A stretch of DNA of 64,000 bases. Origin: Paraburkholderia bryophila. GTDB lineage: Bacteria; Pseudomonadota; Gammaproteobacteria; Burkholderiales; Burkholderiaceae. The DNA is taken from assembly GCF_003269035.1 (NCBI RefSeq), contig NZ_QLTK01000019.1:1-64000 (forward strand), read 5' to 3'. The notes beneath the pieces are model-generated. The model did no database searches, had not been told where the DNA came from, and saw only the letters and a program-made list of their open reading frames with translations. The position numbers and the translations under genes were made by a program. Numbering within the stretch: the stretch's first letter is position 1; the number at the start of each line of letters is the position of its first letter. Below, one piece after another: positions 17,595 to 26,493 of this stretch.

Positions 17595-17816
17595 ATGGAA
17601 TTCGTTCCTCTCGCACTGCTGGCCGTCTCGGCCGTTGGTTTGGGCGCTGCCGCCACGGTTCTGCTGACCCGCTGGATTCCGCAGCCGGTCGCGCAACTTG
17701 CTGCGCAGCATGGCCGGTTCGTCGGTTTGGGTGAACAATACGGGGGCGCAGTGGCCGCACCGTATCGTGCGCACGGTCAACACGAGGCGATGAATGTCGT
17801 CAGAACTTCAAACTGA
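17595..17816 (+). CDS. Candidate small membrane protein upstream of and overlapping gntR
   Basis: An ATG after CGGAGTTGCAC opens a 73-codon frame that starts with a hydrophobic segment (MEFVPLALLAVSAVGLGAAA) and ends inside the GntR gene, whose start overlaps it by about 20 bases in another frame. It may be a real small membrane protein or a leader that couples translation of the regulator. I do not recognise the family; codon use is GC3-rich as in real genes, but that is weak evidence at this length. Confidence 0.35.
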   Translation: MEFVPLALLAVSAVGLGAAATVLLTRWIPQPVAQLAAQHGRFVGLGEQYGGAVAAPYRAHGQHEAMNVVRTSN

Positions 17817-18513
17817 AGCAGTGGGTACACCGCTGACTTTGTCGTTGCAGCCGATCGGCGCGAGCGTCAGCCTGCGCGATCAGGCGTATGCGATGTTGCG
17901 CCAGGCGATCGCCGACGCGGACATCTACCAGAACCGCGAAGAAATCCGTCTCGACGAACGCGTACTGAGCGAATCGCTCGGCGTGAGCCGCACGCCGGTG
18001 CGTGAAGCGATGACGCTGCTCGAACAGGAAGGTTTTCTGCGCATGGTGCCGCGGCGCGGCATCTATATCGTGCGCAAGAGCAAACGCGAAATCGTGGAGA
18101 TGATCCAGATGTGGGCCGCGCTCGAAAGCATGGCGGCGCGGCTCGCCACGCTGCACGCGAGCGACGAGGAAATCGCCCGTCTGCGGCACATGTTCGACCA
18201 TTTCCGCGACGCCACGCCGGCCGAGCATATCGCCGAGTATTCGGACGCCAACATCGCGTTCCACCAGGCGATCGTGGAACTGTCGAAGTCGCAGATCATT
18301 CTCGACACCATCAAGAACATCTTCATTCACGTGCGCGCGATTCGCCGCATGACCATCTCGCAGAGCGATCGCGCTTCGCGTTCCATCGTCGATCATTTGC
18401 GCATTATCGAGGCGCTCGAGCAGCGCGATACTGAACTGGCCGAGCGTCTCACGCGGCAGCATTCGCTGGATCTGGCCGCGTTCGTCGAGGCGAATTGCGA
18501 CTTTCTGGATTGA
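17794..18513 (+). CDS. GntR-family regulator, FadR/FCD subfamily
   Basis: 239 residues. The winged helix (RLDERVLSESLGVSRTPVRE ... GFLRMVPRRGIYIV) at about residues 30-95 is followed by an all-helical FCD domain with the metal-binding residues in DANIAFHQAIVEL and RQHSLDLAAFVE. FCD regulators bind organic acids and usually repress local transport and catabolic genes. The neighbours are an MHS transporter upstream and frc downstream, so these are the likely targets. A terminator follows. Confidence 0.9.
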   Translation: MSSELQTEAVGTPLTLSLQPIGASVSLRDQAYAMLRQAIADADIYQNREEIRLDERVLSESLGVSRTPVREAMTLLEQEGFLRMVPRRGIYIVRKSKREIVEMIQMWAALESMAARLATLHASDEEIARLRHMFDHFRDATPAEHIAEYSDANIAFHQAIVELSKSQIILDTIKNIFIHVRAIRRMTISQSDRASRSIVDHLRIIEALEQRDTELAERLTRQHSLDLAAFVEANCDFLD

Positions 18514-18554
18514 TGCTTCAAGCGTCTGTCTGACCGGTTTCGGCGGATTGAATC

Positions 18555-18594
18555 GAGCCCGCGGTGTGAAAACACCGCGGGCTTTTTAGTTTTT
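18555..18594 (+). terminator. Rho-independent terminator after gntR
   Basis: AGCCCGCGGTGT and ACACCGCGGGCT form a 12-bp stem with a GAAA loop, followed by TTTTTAGTTTTT. It separates gntR from frc. Confidence 0.88.
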
Positions 18595-18630
18595 GTTGCC
18601 GCGGCGCGGGCGCTACGGGAAAAGCCGCGC

Positions 18631-18665
18631 TTGACGGTCTTTAAAATATGGTATGTGATATATCA
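18631..18665 (+). promoter_or_regulatory. Putative promoter/operator of frc
   Basis: TTGACG at 18631-18636 may be a -35 box, with TGTGAT seventeen bases on. The perfect palindrome TGATATATCA (18656-18665) overlaps the start region. The same TGATATA core occurs upstream of the GntR gene, hinting at a shared operator. Confidence 0.4.
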
Positions 18666-18785
18666 ACTGGCGAGCCGGGCACGAACAGTCAAACGATGGA
18701 CCCATAAAACGCAGCTTCCGCAACTAACCTGCATGGAACAAGGATCGGCGCCCAGGCGCCGATCCTGGCCGAACGGAGACACGAT

Positions 18786-20033
18786 ATGAGCCAAGCACTC
18801 GACGGTGTGCGCATTCTCGACTTCACGCATGTGCAATCGGGTCCGACCTGCACGCAATTGCTCGCGTGGTTCGGCGCGGATGTGATCAAGGTGGAGCGGG
18901 CCGGCGCCGGCGACATCACGCGCGAGCAGTTGCGCGACATTCCAGACGTCGACAGCCTGTACTTCACGATGCTGAATCACAACAAGCGCTCGGTCACGAT
19001 CGACACGAAGAACCCAGAAGGCAAGCAGGTACTCGAAGCGCTGATCCAGAAATGCGACGTGCTGGTCGAGAACTTCGCGCCGGGCGCGCTGGATCGCATG
19101 GGCTTCACGTGGGAGCGGATTCAGGAATTGAATCCGCGCATGATCGTCGCCTCGGTGAAGGGCTTCGGTCCCGGGCCCTACGAAGACTGCAAGGTCTACG
19201 AGAACGTCGCGCAATGCGCGGGCGGCGCGGCCTCGACCACCGGTTTCGACGACGGCCCGCCGGTCGTGACCGGCGCGCAGATCGGCGACAGTGGTACGGG
19301 TCTGCATCTGGCGCTCGGCATCGTGACGGCGCTGTTTCAGCGCACGCAAACCGGTCGCGGCCAGCGCGTGCTCGCCGCGATGCAGGACGGCGTGCTGAAT
19401 CTGTGCCGCGTGAAACTGCGCGACCAGCAGCGGCTCGAGCGCAACGGCACGATGAAGGAGTATCCGCAGTATCCGAACGGCACCTTCGGCGAAGCGGTGC
19501 CGCGGGCGGGCAATGCGTCGGGCGGCGGACAGCCGGGCTGGATTCTGAAGTGCAAGGGCTGGGAGACCGACCCCAACGCGTATATCTACTTCATCACCCA
19601 GGCGCCGGTGTGGACGAAGATCTGCAACGTGATCGGCAAGGAAGAGTGGGCCACCGATCCCGACTACGCGACGCCCGCCGCGCGCTTGCCGCGTCTGAAG
19701 GAGATTTTCGCCGAGATCGAACGCTGGACCATGACCAAGACCAAGTTCGAGGCCATGCAGATCCTCAACGAGTACGACATTCCGTGCGGCCCGATCCTGT
19801 CGATGAAGGAAATCGCTGAAGAGCCTTCGCTGCGCAAAACCGGCACGATCGTCGAAGTGGACCATCCGACCCGCGGCAAGTATCTGACGGTCGGCAATCC
19901 GATCAAACTGTCGGACAGCCCGACCGAAGTCAAACGTTCGCCGCTGCTCGGTGAACATACCGACGAGGTGATGGCGGAGCTCGGCTATTCACCCGAGCAG
20001 ATCAGCGCATTGCGTACCGCCGGCGCGATCTAG
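18786..20033 (+). CDS. frc: Formyl-CoA:oxalate CoA-transferase
   Basis: 415 residues, class III CoA-transferase. The catalytic aspartate is Asp168 in AQIGDSGTG. The glycine-loop ASGGGQPG and the KGWETDPNAYIYFI segment are specific to Frc rather than to other family III enzymes. It moves CoA from formyl-CoA to oxalate, the activating step of oxalate breakdown. A GGAGACACGAT ribosome site precedes the ATG. Frc is normally next to oxalyl-CoA decarboxylase (oxc); here the next gene is an FAH-family hydrolase and no oxc is present in the window. Confidence 0.93.
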   Translation: MSQALDGVRILDFTHVQSGPTCTQLLAWFGADVIKVERAGAGDITREQLRDIPDVDSLYFTMLNHNKRSVTIDTKNPEGKQVLEALIQKCDVLVENFAPGALDRMGFTWERIQELNPRMIVASVKGFGPGPYEDCKVYENVAQCAGGAASTTGFDDGPPVVTGAQIGDSGTGLHLALGIVTALFQRTQTGRGQRVLAAMQDGVLNLCRVKLRDQQRLERNGTMKEYPQYPNGTFGEAVPRAGNASGGGQPGWILKCKGWETDPNAYIYFITQAPVWTKICNVIGKEEWATDPDYATPAARLPRLKEIFAEIERWTMTKTKFEAMQILNEYDIPCGPILSMKEIAEEPSLRKTGTIVEVDHPTRGKYLTVGNPIKLSDSPTEVKRSPLLGEHTDEVMAELGYSPEQISALRTAGAI

Positions 20034-20044
20034 GAGCGAACGAT

Positions 20045-20854
20045 ATGGACACGTGGATGCGTTTCATGTCGAGCGACGGTGGCCTCGTGTTCGGCCGTGT
20101 CGAAGGCGGCTATCTGCACGAGTACGCCAGTCTCGATCAGCCGGTGCCGACCGGCGTGGTTCTGTCGACGCGCGCGCTCACACCGCTCGCGCCGTGCGCG
20201 CCCGGCAAGATCGTTGCGTTGTGGAACAACTATCACGCGCTCGCCGCGAAGCTCGATAAGCCGGTGCCGACGCATCCGCTATTTCTGTTGAAGCCGGCGG
20301 GCTCGGTGATCGGTGCGGGTGAGCCGATTCGCCGGCCCCCCGGTTACGCGGGCAAGATCGTCTACGAAGGCGAACTCGGGATTGTGATCGGAAAGCGTTG
20401 TCGCGACGCGAGTATCGAGGAAGCGGGCGCCGCGATCTTCGGCTATACGCTCGTCAACGACGTCACCGCCGCGGATCTATTGAACGAGAACCCGCACTTT
20501 CCGCAATGGGCGCGCGCGAAGGGCTTCGATACGTTCTGCTGCCTTGGCCCGGCGATCGTCTCCGGTTTCGACTGGCGGCAAGCGCGTCTCGTGACGCTAC
20601 TCGATGGTGTCGAACGGCAGAACTATCCGCTCGACGATATGGTGTTTTCGCCGGCGGAGCAGGTGAGTCTTCTGTCGCAGGATCTCACGCTCGAAGCGGG
20701 CGACGTGATCGCGTGCGGCACGTCGGTGGGCGTCGGTTCGATCAGGGACGGCGCAACCGTATCGATTACGATCGACGGAATCGGCACGCTCAGCAATACC
20801 TTGACCGCTATGCAGACGGCAACGCAAAACGCCTCGACGATCGCTGCGGTCTGA
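20045..20854 (+). CDS. Fumarylacetoacetate hydrolase (FAH) family protein
   Basis: 269 residues, 11 bases after frc with an AGGAGCGAAC ribosome site, so co-transcribed. The metal site is visible as YEGELGIVIGK and VNDVTAADLL, with the family tail GDVIACGTSVGVGSI. FAH members hydrolyse carbon-carbon bonds of acylpyruvates or decarboxylate oxaloacetate-like acids. Which reaction occurs here is unknown; coupling to frc suggests a C2-C4 dicarboxylic acid. Confidence 0.85.
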   Translation: MDTWMRFMSSDGGLVFGRVEGGYLHEYASLDQPVPTGVVLSTRALTPLAPCAPGKIVALWNNYHALAAKLDKPVPTHPLFLLKPAGSVIGAGEPIRRPPGYAGKIVYEGELGIVIGKRCRDASIEEAGAAIFGYTLVNDVTAADLLNENPHFPQWARAKGFDTFCCLGPAIVSGFDWRQARLVTLLDGVERQNYPLDDMVFSPAEQVSLLSQDLTLEAGDVIACGTSVGVGSIRDGATVSITIDGIGTLSNTLTAMQTATQNASTIAAV

Positions 20855-20871
20855 TTGGCGCAATAGAAGAT

Positions 20872-20893
20872 CGCGCGGTCAATTGACCGCGCG
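20872..20893. terminator. 22-bp perfect palindrome after the FAH gene
   Basis: The palindrome is CGCGCGGTCAA joined to TTGACCGCGCG. It lies 18 bases past the stop of the FAH gene and could end its transcript, though no T-tract follows. It could instead be a protein-binding site. Confidence 0.5.
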
Positions 20894-21002
20894 TGATGGC
20901 ATCGCAATTCGGGGAGTACGCATGCCGCAAGGTACGATCGACTCAACCGGTTCTATTGGCTCAAGCAGCTCGAACGCCCGCCGCGGAGAATTCGCCGTAG
21001 TA

Positions 21003-21032
21003 CGACTGAGCCTGCCTTGGCAGGCTCAGTCG
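21003..21032. terminator. 14-bp hairpin between convergent FAH and LysR genes
   Basis: CGACTGAGCCTGCC and GGCAGGCTCAGTCG pair perfectly around a TT centre, twelve bases beyond the LysR stop (21045, minus strand). The position fits a bidirectional terminator, but no T-tract is present. Confidence 0.55.
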
Positions 21033-21044
21033 CGTTGCCAGCGC

Positions 21045-21992
21045 CTACTGCTTATACACACTCAGTTCCTTCACACGCGTGATCTTCTCGATCAGATTCG
21101 CGCCTTCTTCCATCAGGAAGCGTTTGAACGCGACCGCGACCGGCGGCAGCCGTTTGTTCTTGCGATGCACGACGTACCAGTTGAGCATGACCGGAAAGCT
21201 CTCGACGTCGAGCACCACCAGATGGCCGAGCTGCAACTCGAGGCTGATGGTGTGTGCGGACAGAAAGGCGATCCCCATGCCGGCAATGACCGCCTGCTTG
21301 ATCGTCTCGGTGCTTTTGATCTCCATGGCGATCTTCAGGTTGGCGAGGCGTCCCGCGAAACCTTCTTCCATCGAATTCCACGTGTCCGAGCCGCGCTCGC
21401 GCACGATAAACGCTTCGCCCGCCAACTGGCTCATCTTGATGTTGCGCTTGTGCGCGAGCGGATGCGTGGGCGCTGCCACGATCACGTAAGGATGCGGCGC
21501 GAACGGTTCGTTGGTGGCGTCGGTCTCGTGCGGCGGACGCACCATGACCGCGAGATCGGTTTGATTGGTGGCGAGTTGATGCAGCAGTTCCGCGCGGTTG
21601 TGTACCGCGAGATTCAACACGACACCCGAGTAGCGGCGCGTGAATTCGGCGAGCACGCGCGGAAAGAAGTAGTCGCCGGCGCTGATCACCGCCACGTCCA
21701 GCTTGCCGCCGGAGACGCCCTTGAGCTGACTCATGGCTTCGTCGACTTCGTGGAACTGCTGAATGATCGCACGGCTGTAGTGGAGCATTTCGGTGCCGGC
21801 CGGCGTCAGGTAGATCTTTTTGCCGAGCTGTTCGAACAGCGGCAGACCGGCATGTTCCTCGAGTTGCCGCACCTGAGTGGAGACGGCGGGCTGCGTGAGA
21901 TGCAATTCCTCCGCGGCGCGCGAGAAGCTCAGGTGGCGTGCCACCGTTTCGAAAACCTTCAACTGCCGCAGAGTCGCATTGCGCATCGTCAT
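21045..21992 (-). CDS. LysR-family transcriptional regulator (CbbR-like)
   Basis: 315 residues from the ATG at MTMRNATLRQL. The helix-turn-helix (LSFSRAAEELHLTQPAVSTQ) and the rest resemble CbbR/CfxR-type LysR proteins, ending in a periplasmic-binding-protein-like effector domain. It is divergent from the OFA transporter gene with about 400 bases between, so that transporter is a likely target. A GTG/TTG-type extension upstream to 22031 lacks family support. Confidence 0.88.
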   Translation of the reverse strand: MTMRNATLRQLKVFETVARHLSFSRAAEELHLTQPAVSTQVRQLEEHAGLPLFEQLGKKIYLTPAGTEMLHYSRAIIQQFHEVDEAMSQLKGVSGGKLDVAVISAGDYFFPRVLAEFTRRYSGVVLNLAVHNRAELLHQLATNQTDLAVMVRPPHETDATNEPFAPHPYVIVAAPTHPLAHKRNIKMSQLAGEAFIVRERGSDTWNSMEEGFAGRLANLKIAMEIKSTETIKQAVIAGMGIAFLSAHTISLELQLGHLVVLDVESFPVMLNWYVVHRKNKRLPPVAVAFKRFLMEEGANLIEKITRVKELSVYKQ

Positions 21993-22408
21993 GGCCGATG
22001 TATAAGCAAACGTGAATCGACATAATAACAAACTTTAATTATTCGTAATTCAGCAATGACCCTAGCATGAGTTCGTATAAGAGGCGGAATTGCAACTGCG
22101 TATTGGGAGAAGTACTCGGTGCTGGTAGAGCGGGTCGTCGTAGTCGGGTTAACGCTTGCATCAAGGTACGAAACGGCAAGACAGGCACAAATGACCTGCC
22201 GCGCGGACAATTAATTGATACGAATAAAGTACTTTCCGGAAAGCGATGCAATTCAGGCAGTCCGGCGAAATAAAAAGCAGGCGGTTTAAAGACGCAACTA
22301 TTAAACATTCCCGAATTGCCGGGCTTTTCGGGTCATAACCATAAGGTGGGACGCATACAGTGCGGCCGGTCGATCCGCCGCACTGAATAAATGGCGGAGA
22401 CAAGTCTC
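21993..22408. promoter_or_regulatory. Divergent LysR/OFA transporter intergenic region
   Basis: About 415 bases, AT-richer than the coding regions (AACTTTAATTATTCGTAATT near 22029; CAATTAATTGATACG near 22209). LysR boxes are expected here. I do not see a clear T-N11-A pair that stands out. No gene is seen. Confidence 0.45.
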
Positions 22409-23752
22409 ATGGACGATATTACTCGGCAGGCCCCCACGCGCGCCTTCTGGACGAACCGCTGGTGGCAGCTCGCTATCGGCATGGTGTGCATGGCGCTGGT
22501 GGCGAACCTGCAATACGCATGGACCTTGTTCGTCACGCCGATGAACTCACGCCACCATTGGGGCGAAGCGTCCATTCAACTCGCCTTCACGATTTTCATT
22601 CTGACCGAAACGTGGCTCGTGCCGCTCGAAGGCTGGCTGGTCGACAAGTTCGGACCCCGGCCGGTCGTCGCGGGCGGCGCGGTGTGCGCGGGACTCGCGT
22701 GGGTGATGAATTCGTATGCGACTACCTTGCCGGTGTTGTATGTGTCGGCGGTGATCGCGGGGATCGGCGCCGGCGGCGTGTATGGCACATGCGTGGGCAA
22801 TGCGTTGAAGTGGTTTCCCGATCGTCGCGGTCTCGCGGCTGGCCTCACGGCCGCGGGCTTCGGCGCGGGCGCGGCGGTGACGGTGATTCCGATCGCCAAC
22901 ATGATCACGCGCACGGGTTACGAGCATACGTTCTTCTTCTTCGGCATTCTGCAAGGCGGCTGCATTCTGGCGCTCGCGCTGCTGTTGAAGAAACCGACCT
23001 TGCGTCAGCAGGTGGTGGCGCGCAAGAAGTTCTCGGTGTCCAAGGTCGACTACACGCCTGGGCAGATGATCAGAACGCCGGTGTTCTGGGTGATCTACGT
23101 GTCGTTCGTCGCGGTGGCTGCGGGCGGCTTGATGGCGACCGCGCAGATCGGTCCGATCGCGAAGGACTGGGGGCTCGCGCGCATTCCGATGACGATGTTC
23201 GGCATGACCTTGCCGCTGCTCACCATGACCCTGTCCATCGACAACGCCTGCAACGGCTTTACGCGGCCGCTGTGCGGTTTCATTTCCGACAAGCTCGGCC
23301 GCGAGAACACCATGTTCGTGATCTTTATCGGCGAAGGTCTCGCGTTGCTCGGCTTGATGCAGTACGGCAGCAACCCCTATGCATTCATGACGTTCGCCGC
23401 GCTGATCTTCCTGTTCTGGGGTGAGATCTTCTCGATCTTTCCGGCCATCTGCGCCGACACGTTCGGCAGCAAATACGCGGCGGCCAATGCGGGCACCTTG
23501 TACACCGCGAAGGGCACGGCTTCGCTGATCGTGCCGATCGCTTCCGTGCTGGCCGCCACCGGTGGCTGGAATCTCGTCTTTATCGTGTCGGCGGTCGTGA
23601 CGATCGCCGCCGGCGTCTCGGCGAAATTCATTCTCGCGCCGATGCGCTCGCGCTGGATCGAATCGCACAATCAGCCGCAAGGCGTGCTGGCGCCAGCCGC
23701 CGCCGGCAACGCTTCGCGCCTGGGCCACTGGCCCGAGCAGACCGGGGAATGA
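22409..23752 (+). CDS. OFA-family MFS transporter (oxalate/formate antiporter)
   Basis: 447 residues from the ATG after a GGAGAC ribosome site; the ATG at 22391 lacks one. Twelve hydrophobic segments and the WWQLAIGMVCMALVANLQYAW start, with KWFPDRRGLAAGLTAAGFGA, resemble OxlT closely. It likely exchanges oxalate for formate, fitting frc upstream. No 42-residue partner gene follows this copy, unlike the OFA gene at 14147. Confidence 0.88.
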   Translation: MDDITRQAPTRAFWTNRWWQLAIGMVCMALVANLQYAWTLFVTPMNSRHHWGEASIQLAFTIFILTETWLVPLEGWLVDKFGPRPVVAGGAVCAGLAWVMNSYATTLPVLYVSAVIAGIGAGGVYGTCVGNALKWFPDRRGLAAGLTAAGFGAGAAVTVIPIANMITRTGYEHTFFFFGILQGGCILALALLLKKPTLRQQVVARKKFSVSKVDYTPGQMIRTPVFWVIYVSFVAVAAGGLMATAQIGPIAKDWGLARIPMTMFGMTLPLLTMTLSIDNACNGFTRPLCGFISDKLGRENTMFVIFIGEGLALLGLMQYGSNPYAFMTFAALIFLFWGEIFSIFPAICADTFGSKYAAANAGTLYTAKGTASLIVPIASVLAATGGWNLVFIVSAVVTIAAGVSAKFILAPMRSRWIESHNQPQGVLAPAAAGNASRLGHWPEQTGE

Positions 23753-23782
23753 GGTGAATCGAGCGCATTGGGCCGTGACGTC

Positions 23783-24862
23783 ATGAATGTTTCGCTGCAG
23801 CAGCTCAGGGTGTTCGTAGCCGTCGCACGTGAACGGAGCTTTACGCGCGCGGCGCGCGAGTTCGATCTCACGCAGTCGGCGGTGAGCCGTTGCGTGCGCG
23901 AACTCGAAGACGCTGTCGAATTGAAACTGTTCGATCGCACCACACGTCAGGTCGAATTGACGAATGCGGGCGCGAGCCTCGAACGACGAATCGGCCGCCT
24001 GCTCGACGAAATCGAATTGACGCTGCGTGAAGAACGCGCGGCTTTCGACGGCCACACCGGCGTGGTTGTGGTTGCAAGCAATCCGGTGTTGTCGTCCGGT
24101 TGGGTGGCGCAGGGCGTGGCCGCTTGCGCGGCGGCGTTGCCGGGGTTGAGCGTGTCGGTCAGGGATCAGCCGCAGAGCAGCGTACTGGCGAGTGTGGAGC
24201 AGGGCGAGGTGGATTTCGGTGTGGTGTCGTCGGCCGAGGCGCCGGACAGCGATCTGTTGCACGCGCAAGCGGTTTTCACGACGCCGCTGCACGCCGTGTT
24301 GCCGGCTACCCATGTGCTAGCCCGGCAGAGCAACGTGGCATGGCCACGCTTGAGCGAGCACCCGATCGTCACGCTCAATGCCGATGCGGGGGTGCGCGCG
24401 GCGCTCGAGCTCGCGTTGAATTCGAATGGAATGAAACGGCGGCCAATTCAGGAGCTCGGCCACGTCACGGCGGTGCTGCGCATGGTCGAGCTTGATCTTG
24501 GCGTCGGCGTTTTACCGGTCGACGCGCACTGGCCTATGTTGAGTGCCGGGTTAGTCAGCCGGCCGCTCGGGCCGGAGGTGAAGCTGACCACGTGGCTCGT
24601 GCATCGCCGCAATCGTTCTCTTCGGCCGAATGCAGCAGCGGCGAGGGCGCAGTTCGCCGCGGCGGCCGGCCCTTTGCAGGGGGACGCGACTGCGCATTCG
24701 CACACGGACCGCGCCAGGCCGTTAGACGCGGCGGCGGCCTTGTCTTCGTATTCGTCCACCACGATATCGTCGCCCACGACCGGCGCGCAGCCCGCCACTT
24801 CCCCGGCAGACTCGCGCACGGCCGCGCTACACGGCGGCGCCGCACTGCACGAGGAGCCTTAG
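23783..24862 (+). CDS. LysR-family regulator with low-complexity C-terminal tail
   Basis: 359 residues from the ATG after a TTG-free leader (the in-frame TTG at 23768 adds five residues). The N-terminal winged helix (RSFTRAAREFDLTQSAVSRC) and the effector domain are complete by about residue 290. The final 60-70 residues are Ala/Ser/Thr/His-rich with no recognisable domain. It is 30 bases after the OFA transporter and upstream of the aldehyde dehydrogenase, so either may be regulated by it. Confidence 0.85.
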   Translation: MNVSLQQLRVFVAVARERSFTRAAREFDLTQSAVSRCVRELEDAVELKLFDRTTRQVELTNAGASLERRIGRLLDEIELTLREERAAFDGHTGVVVVASNPVLSSGWVAQGVAACAAALPGLSVSVRDQPQSSVLASVEQGEVDFGVVSSAEAPDSDLLHAQAVFTTPLHAVLPATHVLARQSNVAWPRLSEHPIVTLNADAGVRAALELALNSNGMKRRPIQELGHVTAVLRMVELDLGVGVLPVDAHWPMLSAGLVSRPLGPEVKLTTWLVHRRNRSLRPNAAAARAQFAAAAGPLQGDATAHSHTDRARPLDAAAALSSYSSTTISSPTTGAQPATSPADSRTAALHGGAALHEEP

Positions 24863-24959
24863 CCTCCTCGACCTCACCCTTTGCCCCAGCCTCCCGGCCG
24901 CTCACCGACCGGCCCGCAGCCAGTCAGCCCACGCAACACGCCACGCAAGGAGCGTCACC

Positions 24960-26411
24960 ATGGATACCGCAACCGAACTCCAGCGCCATGATCTGCTGAT
25001 CGATGGCAAGCGCTTGCCGCCGGGCAGTGGCGAGTACTCCGTCGACATCGACCCCGCTACCGAACAGCCGATCGCGCTGGTCGCGCAAGGCAGCGCCGCC
25101 GATGTGGACACCGCCGTGCAGTCGGCGCGCGCCGCGTTGAAAGTGTGGAACGGGATTCGCGCCGCCGAACGCGGCCGGATTCTTTTGCGCCTCGCCGCAC
25201 TGATGCGCGCCAATCTGGAGGAACTCGCCGCGCTCGAAAGTCTCGACGCCGGCAAGCCGATCGCGGCAGTGATGCGCCAGGACATTCCCGCCGCGATCGA
25301 TACGCTCGAGTACTACGCCGGCTGGTGCGACAAGATCAACGGCCAGGTCGTGCCGGTGCGGCCCGATGCGTTGACGTACACCTTGCGTGAGCCGGTCGGC
25401 GTGGTCGCCGCGATCGTGCCGTGGAATTTCCCGTTGATGATCGGCATGTGGAAGATCGCGCCGGCGCTTGCGTGCGGTTGCACGCTGATCGTCAAACCGG
25501 CGGAAATCACTCCGCTCACCGCGTTGCGGATCGGCGAACTGGCGCTCGAAGCCGGCGTGCCGCCCGGCGTGCTGAATATCGTCACAGGTAAGGGGCGAGT
25601 GGTGGGCGACGCACTGGTCGCGCATCCGGGCGTCGATAAAGTGACGTTCACGGGTTCGCCTTCGGTCGGACGCGGCATTCTGCAAGGCGCGGCCGGCAAC
25701 TTCAAACGCGTCACGCTCGAACTCGGCGGCAAGTCGGCCAATCTGATTTTTCCCGACGCCAATCTCGACAACGCGGTGCGCGCCGCCGCCTCGGGCATCT
25801 TCTTCAACACCGGCCAGGTGTGTTCGGCGGGCTCGCGGATTCTCGCGCACCGCGACGTGTACGACGAAGTGGTCGAGCGGCTGGCGGCGCGCGCCAGATC
25901 GATCAAGGTCGGCGATCCGTCGGCACGCGAAACGTCGATGGGTCCGCTCATCTCCGCCGCGCAGATGAAAACGGTGCTCGGCTATGTAGAAACCGGCCGC
26001 GCGGGAGGGGCGTCGCTCGTCACCGGCGGCGCGCGAATCGGCGAGCGCGGTTTTTTCGTCGAGCCCACGGTGTTCGCGAACGTCGAGCATGAGATGCGTA
26101 TTTCGCAGGAGGAGATTTTCGGCCCAGTGGCCAGCGTGATTCGTTTCAACGACGAAGCCGACGCGCTGCGTATCGCCAACGGCACGCTGTACAGCCTCGC
26201 GGCGGGTGTATGGAGCGCGGACATCGGACGGGTGCATCGGGTTGCGCGAGATCTGAAAGCGGGCACCGTATGGATCAATACCTATGGCTACACCGACGTG
26301 CGGCTGCCGTGGGGCGGCTCGGGCGATTCCGGGTTCGGCCGCGAGCACGGCGATGTGGCGATCGAGAACTTCACCGAGCCGAAAGCGGTGTGGCTCGCGA
26401 TCGACCAATAA
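24960..26411 (+). CDS. NAD(P)-dependent aldehyde dehydrogenase
   Basis: 483 residues with an AAGGAG ribosome site. Catalytic Glu254 in LELGGKSAN and Cys288 in TGQVCSAG are present, along with the PWNFPL and FTGSPSVG motifs. It oxidises an aldehyde to an acid; subfamily resembles betaine/aminoaldehyde and aromatic aldehyde dehydrogenases, so the substrate is uncertain. It is likely co-regulated by the LysR gene just upstream. Confidence 0.9.
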   Translation: MDTATELQRHDLLIDGKRLPPGSGEYSVDIDPATEQPIALVAQGSAADVDTAVQSARAALKVWNGIRAAERGRILLRLAALMRANLEELAALESLDAGKPIAAVMRQDIPAAIDTLEYYAGWCDKINGQVVPVRPDALTYTLREPVGVVAAIVPWNFPLMIGMWKIAPALACGCTLIVKPAEITPLTALRIGELALEAGVPPGVLNIVTGKGRVVGDALVAHPGVDKVTFTGSPSVGRGILQGAAGNFKRVTLELGGKSANLIFPDANLDNAVRAAASGIFFNTGQVCSAGSRILAHRDVYDEVVERLAARARSIKVGDPSARETSMGPLISAAQMKTVLGYVETGRAGGASLVTGGARIGERGFFVEPTVFANVEHEMRISQEEIFGPVASVIRFNDEADALRIANGTLYSLAAGVWSADIGRVHRVARDLKAGTVWINTYGYTDVRLPWGGSGDSGFGREHGDVAIENFTEPKAVWLAIDQ

Positions 26412-26431
26412 CCAGGCGAAGCGCCCCATGA

Positions 26432-26468
26432 AAAAAGGATCGAACGCGCATGGCGTTCGATCCTTTTT
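26432..26468. terminator. Bidirectional terminator between ALDH and PanE-like genes
   Basis: AAAAAGGATCGAACGC and GCGTTCGATCCTTTTT form a 16-bp stem with a GCATG loop. A-run and T-run flank it so it can terminate both convergent genes. Confidence 0.9.
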
Positions 26469-26493
26469 CACATCGATGCAAACCTGAAAACGC

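Noticed and set aside
22547..24313. 588-codon minus-strand ORF over the OFA transporter
   Set aside because: His/Arg-rich shadow of two well-supported plus-strand genes.
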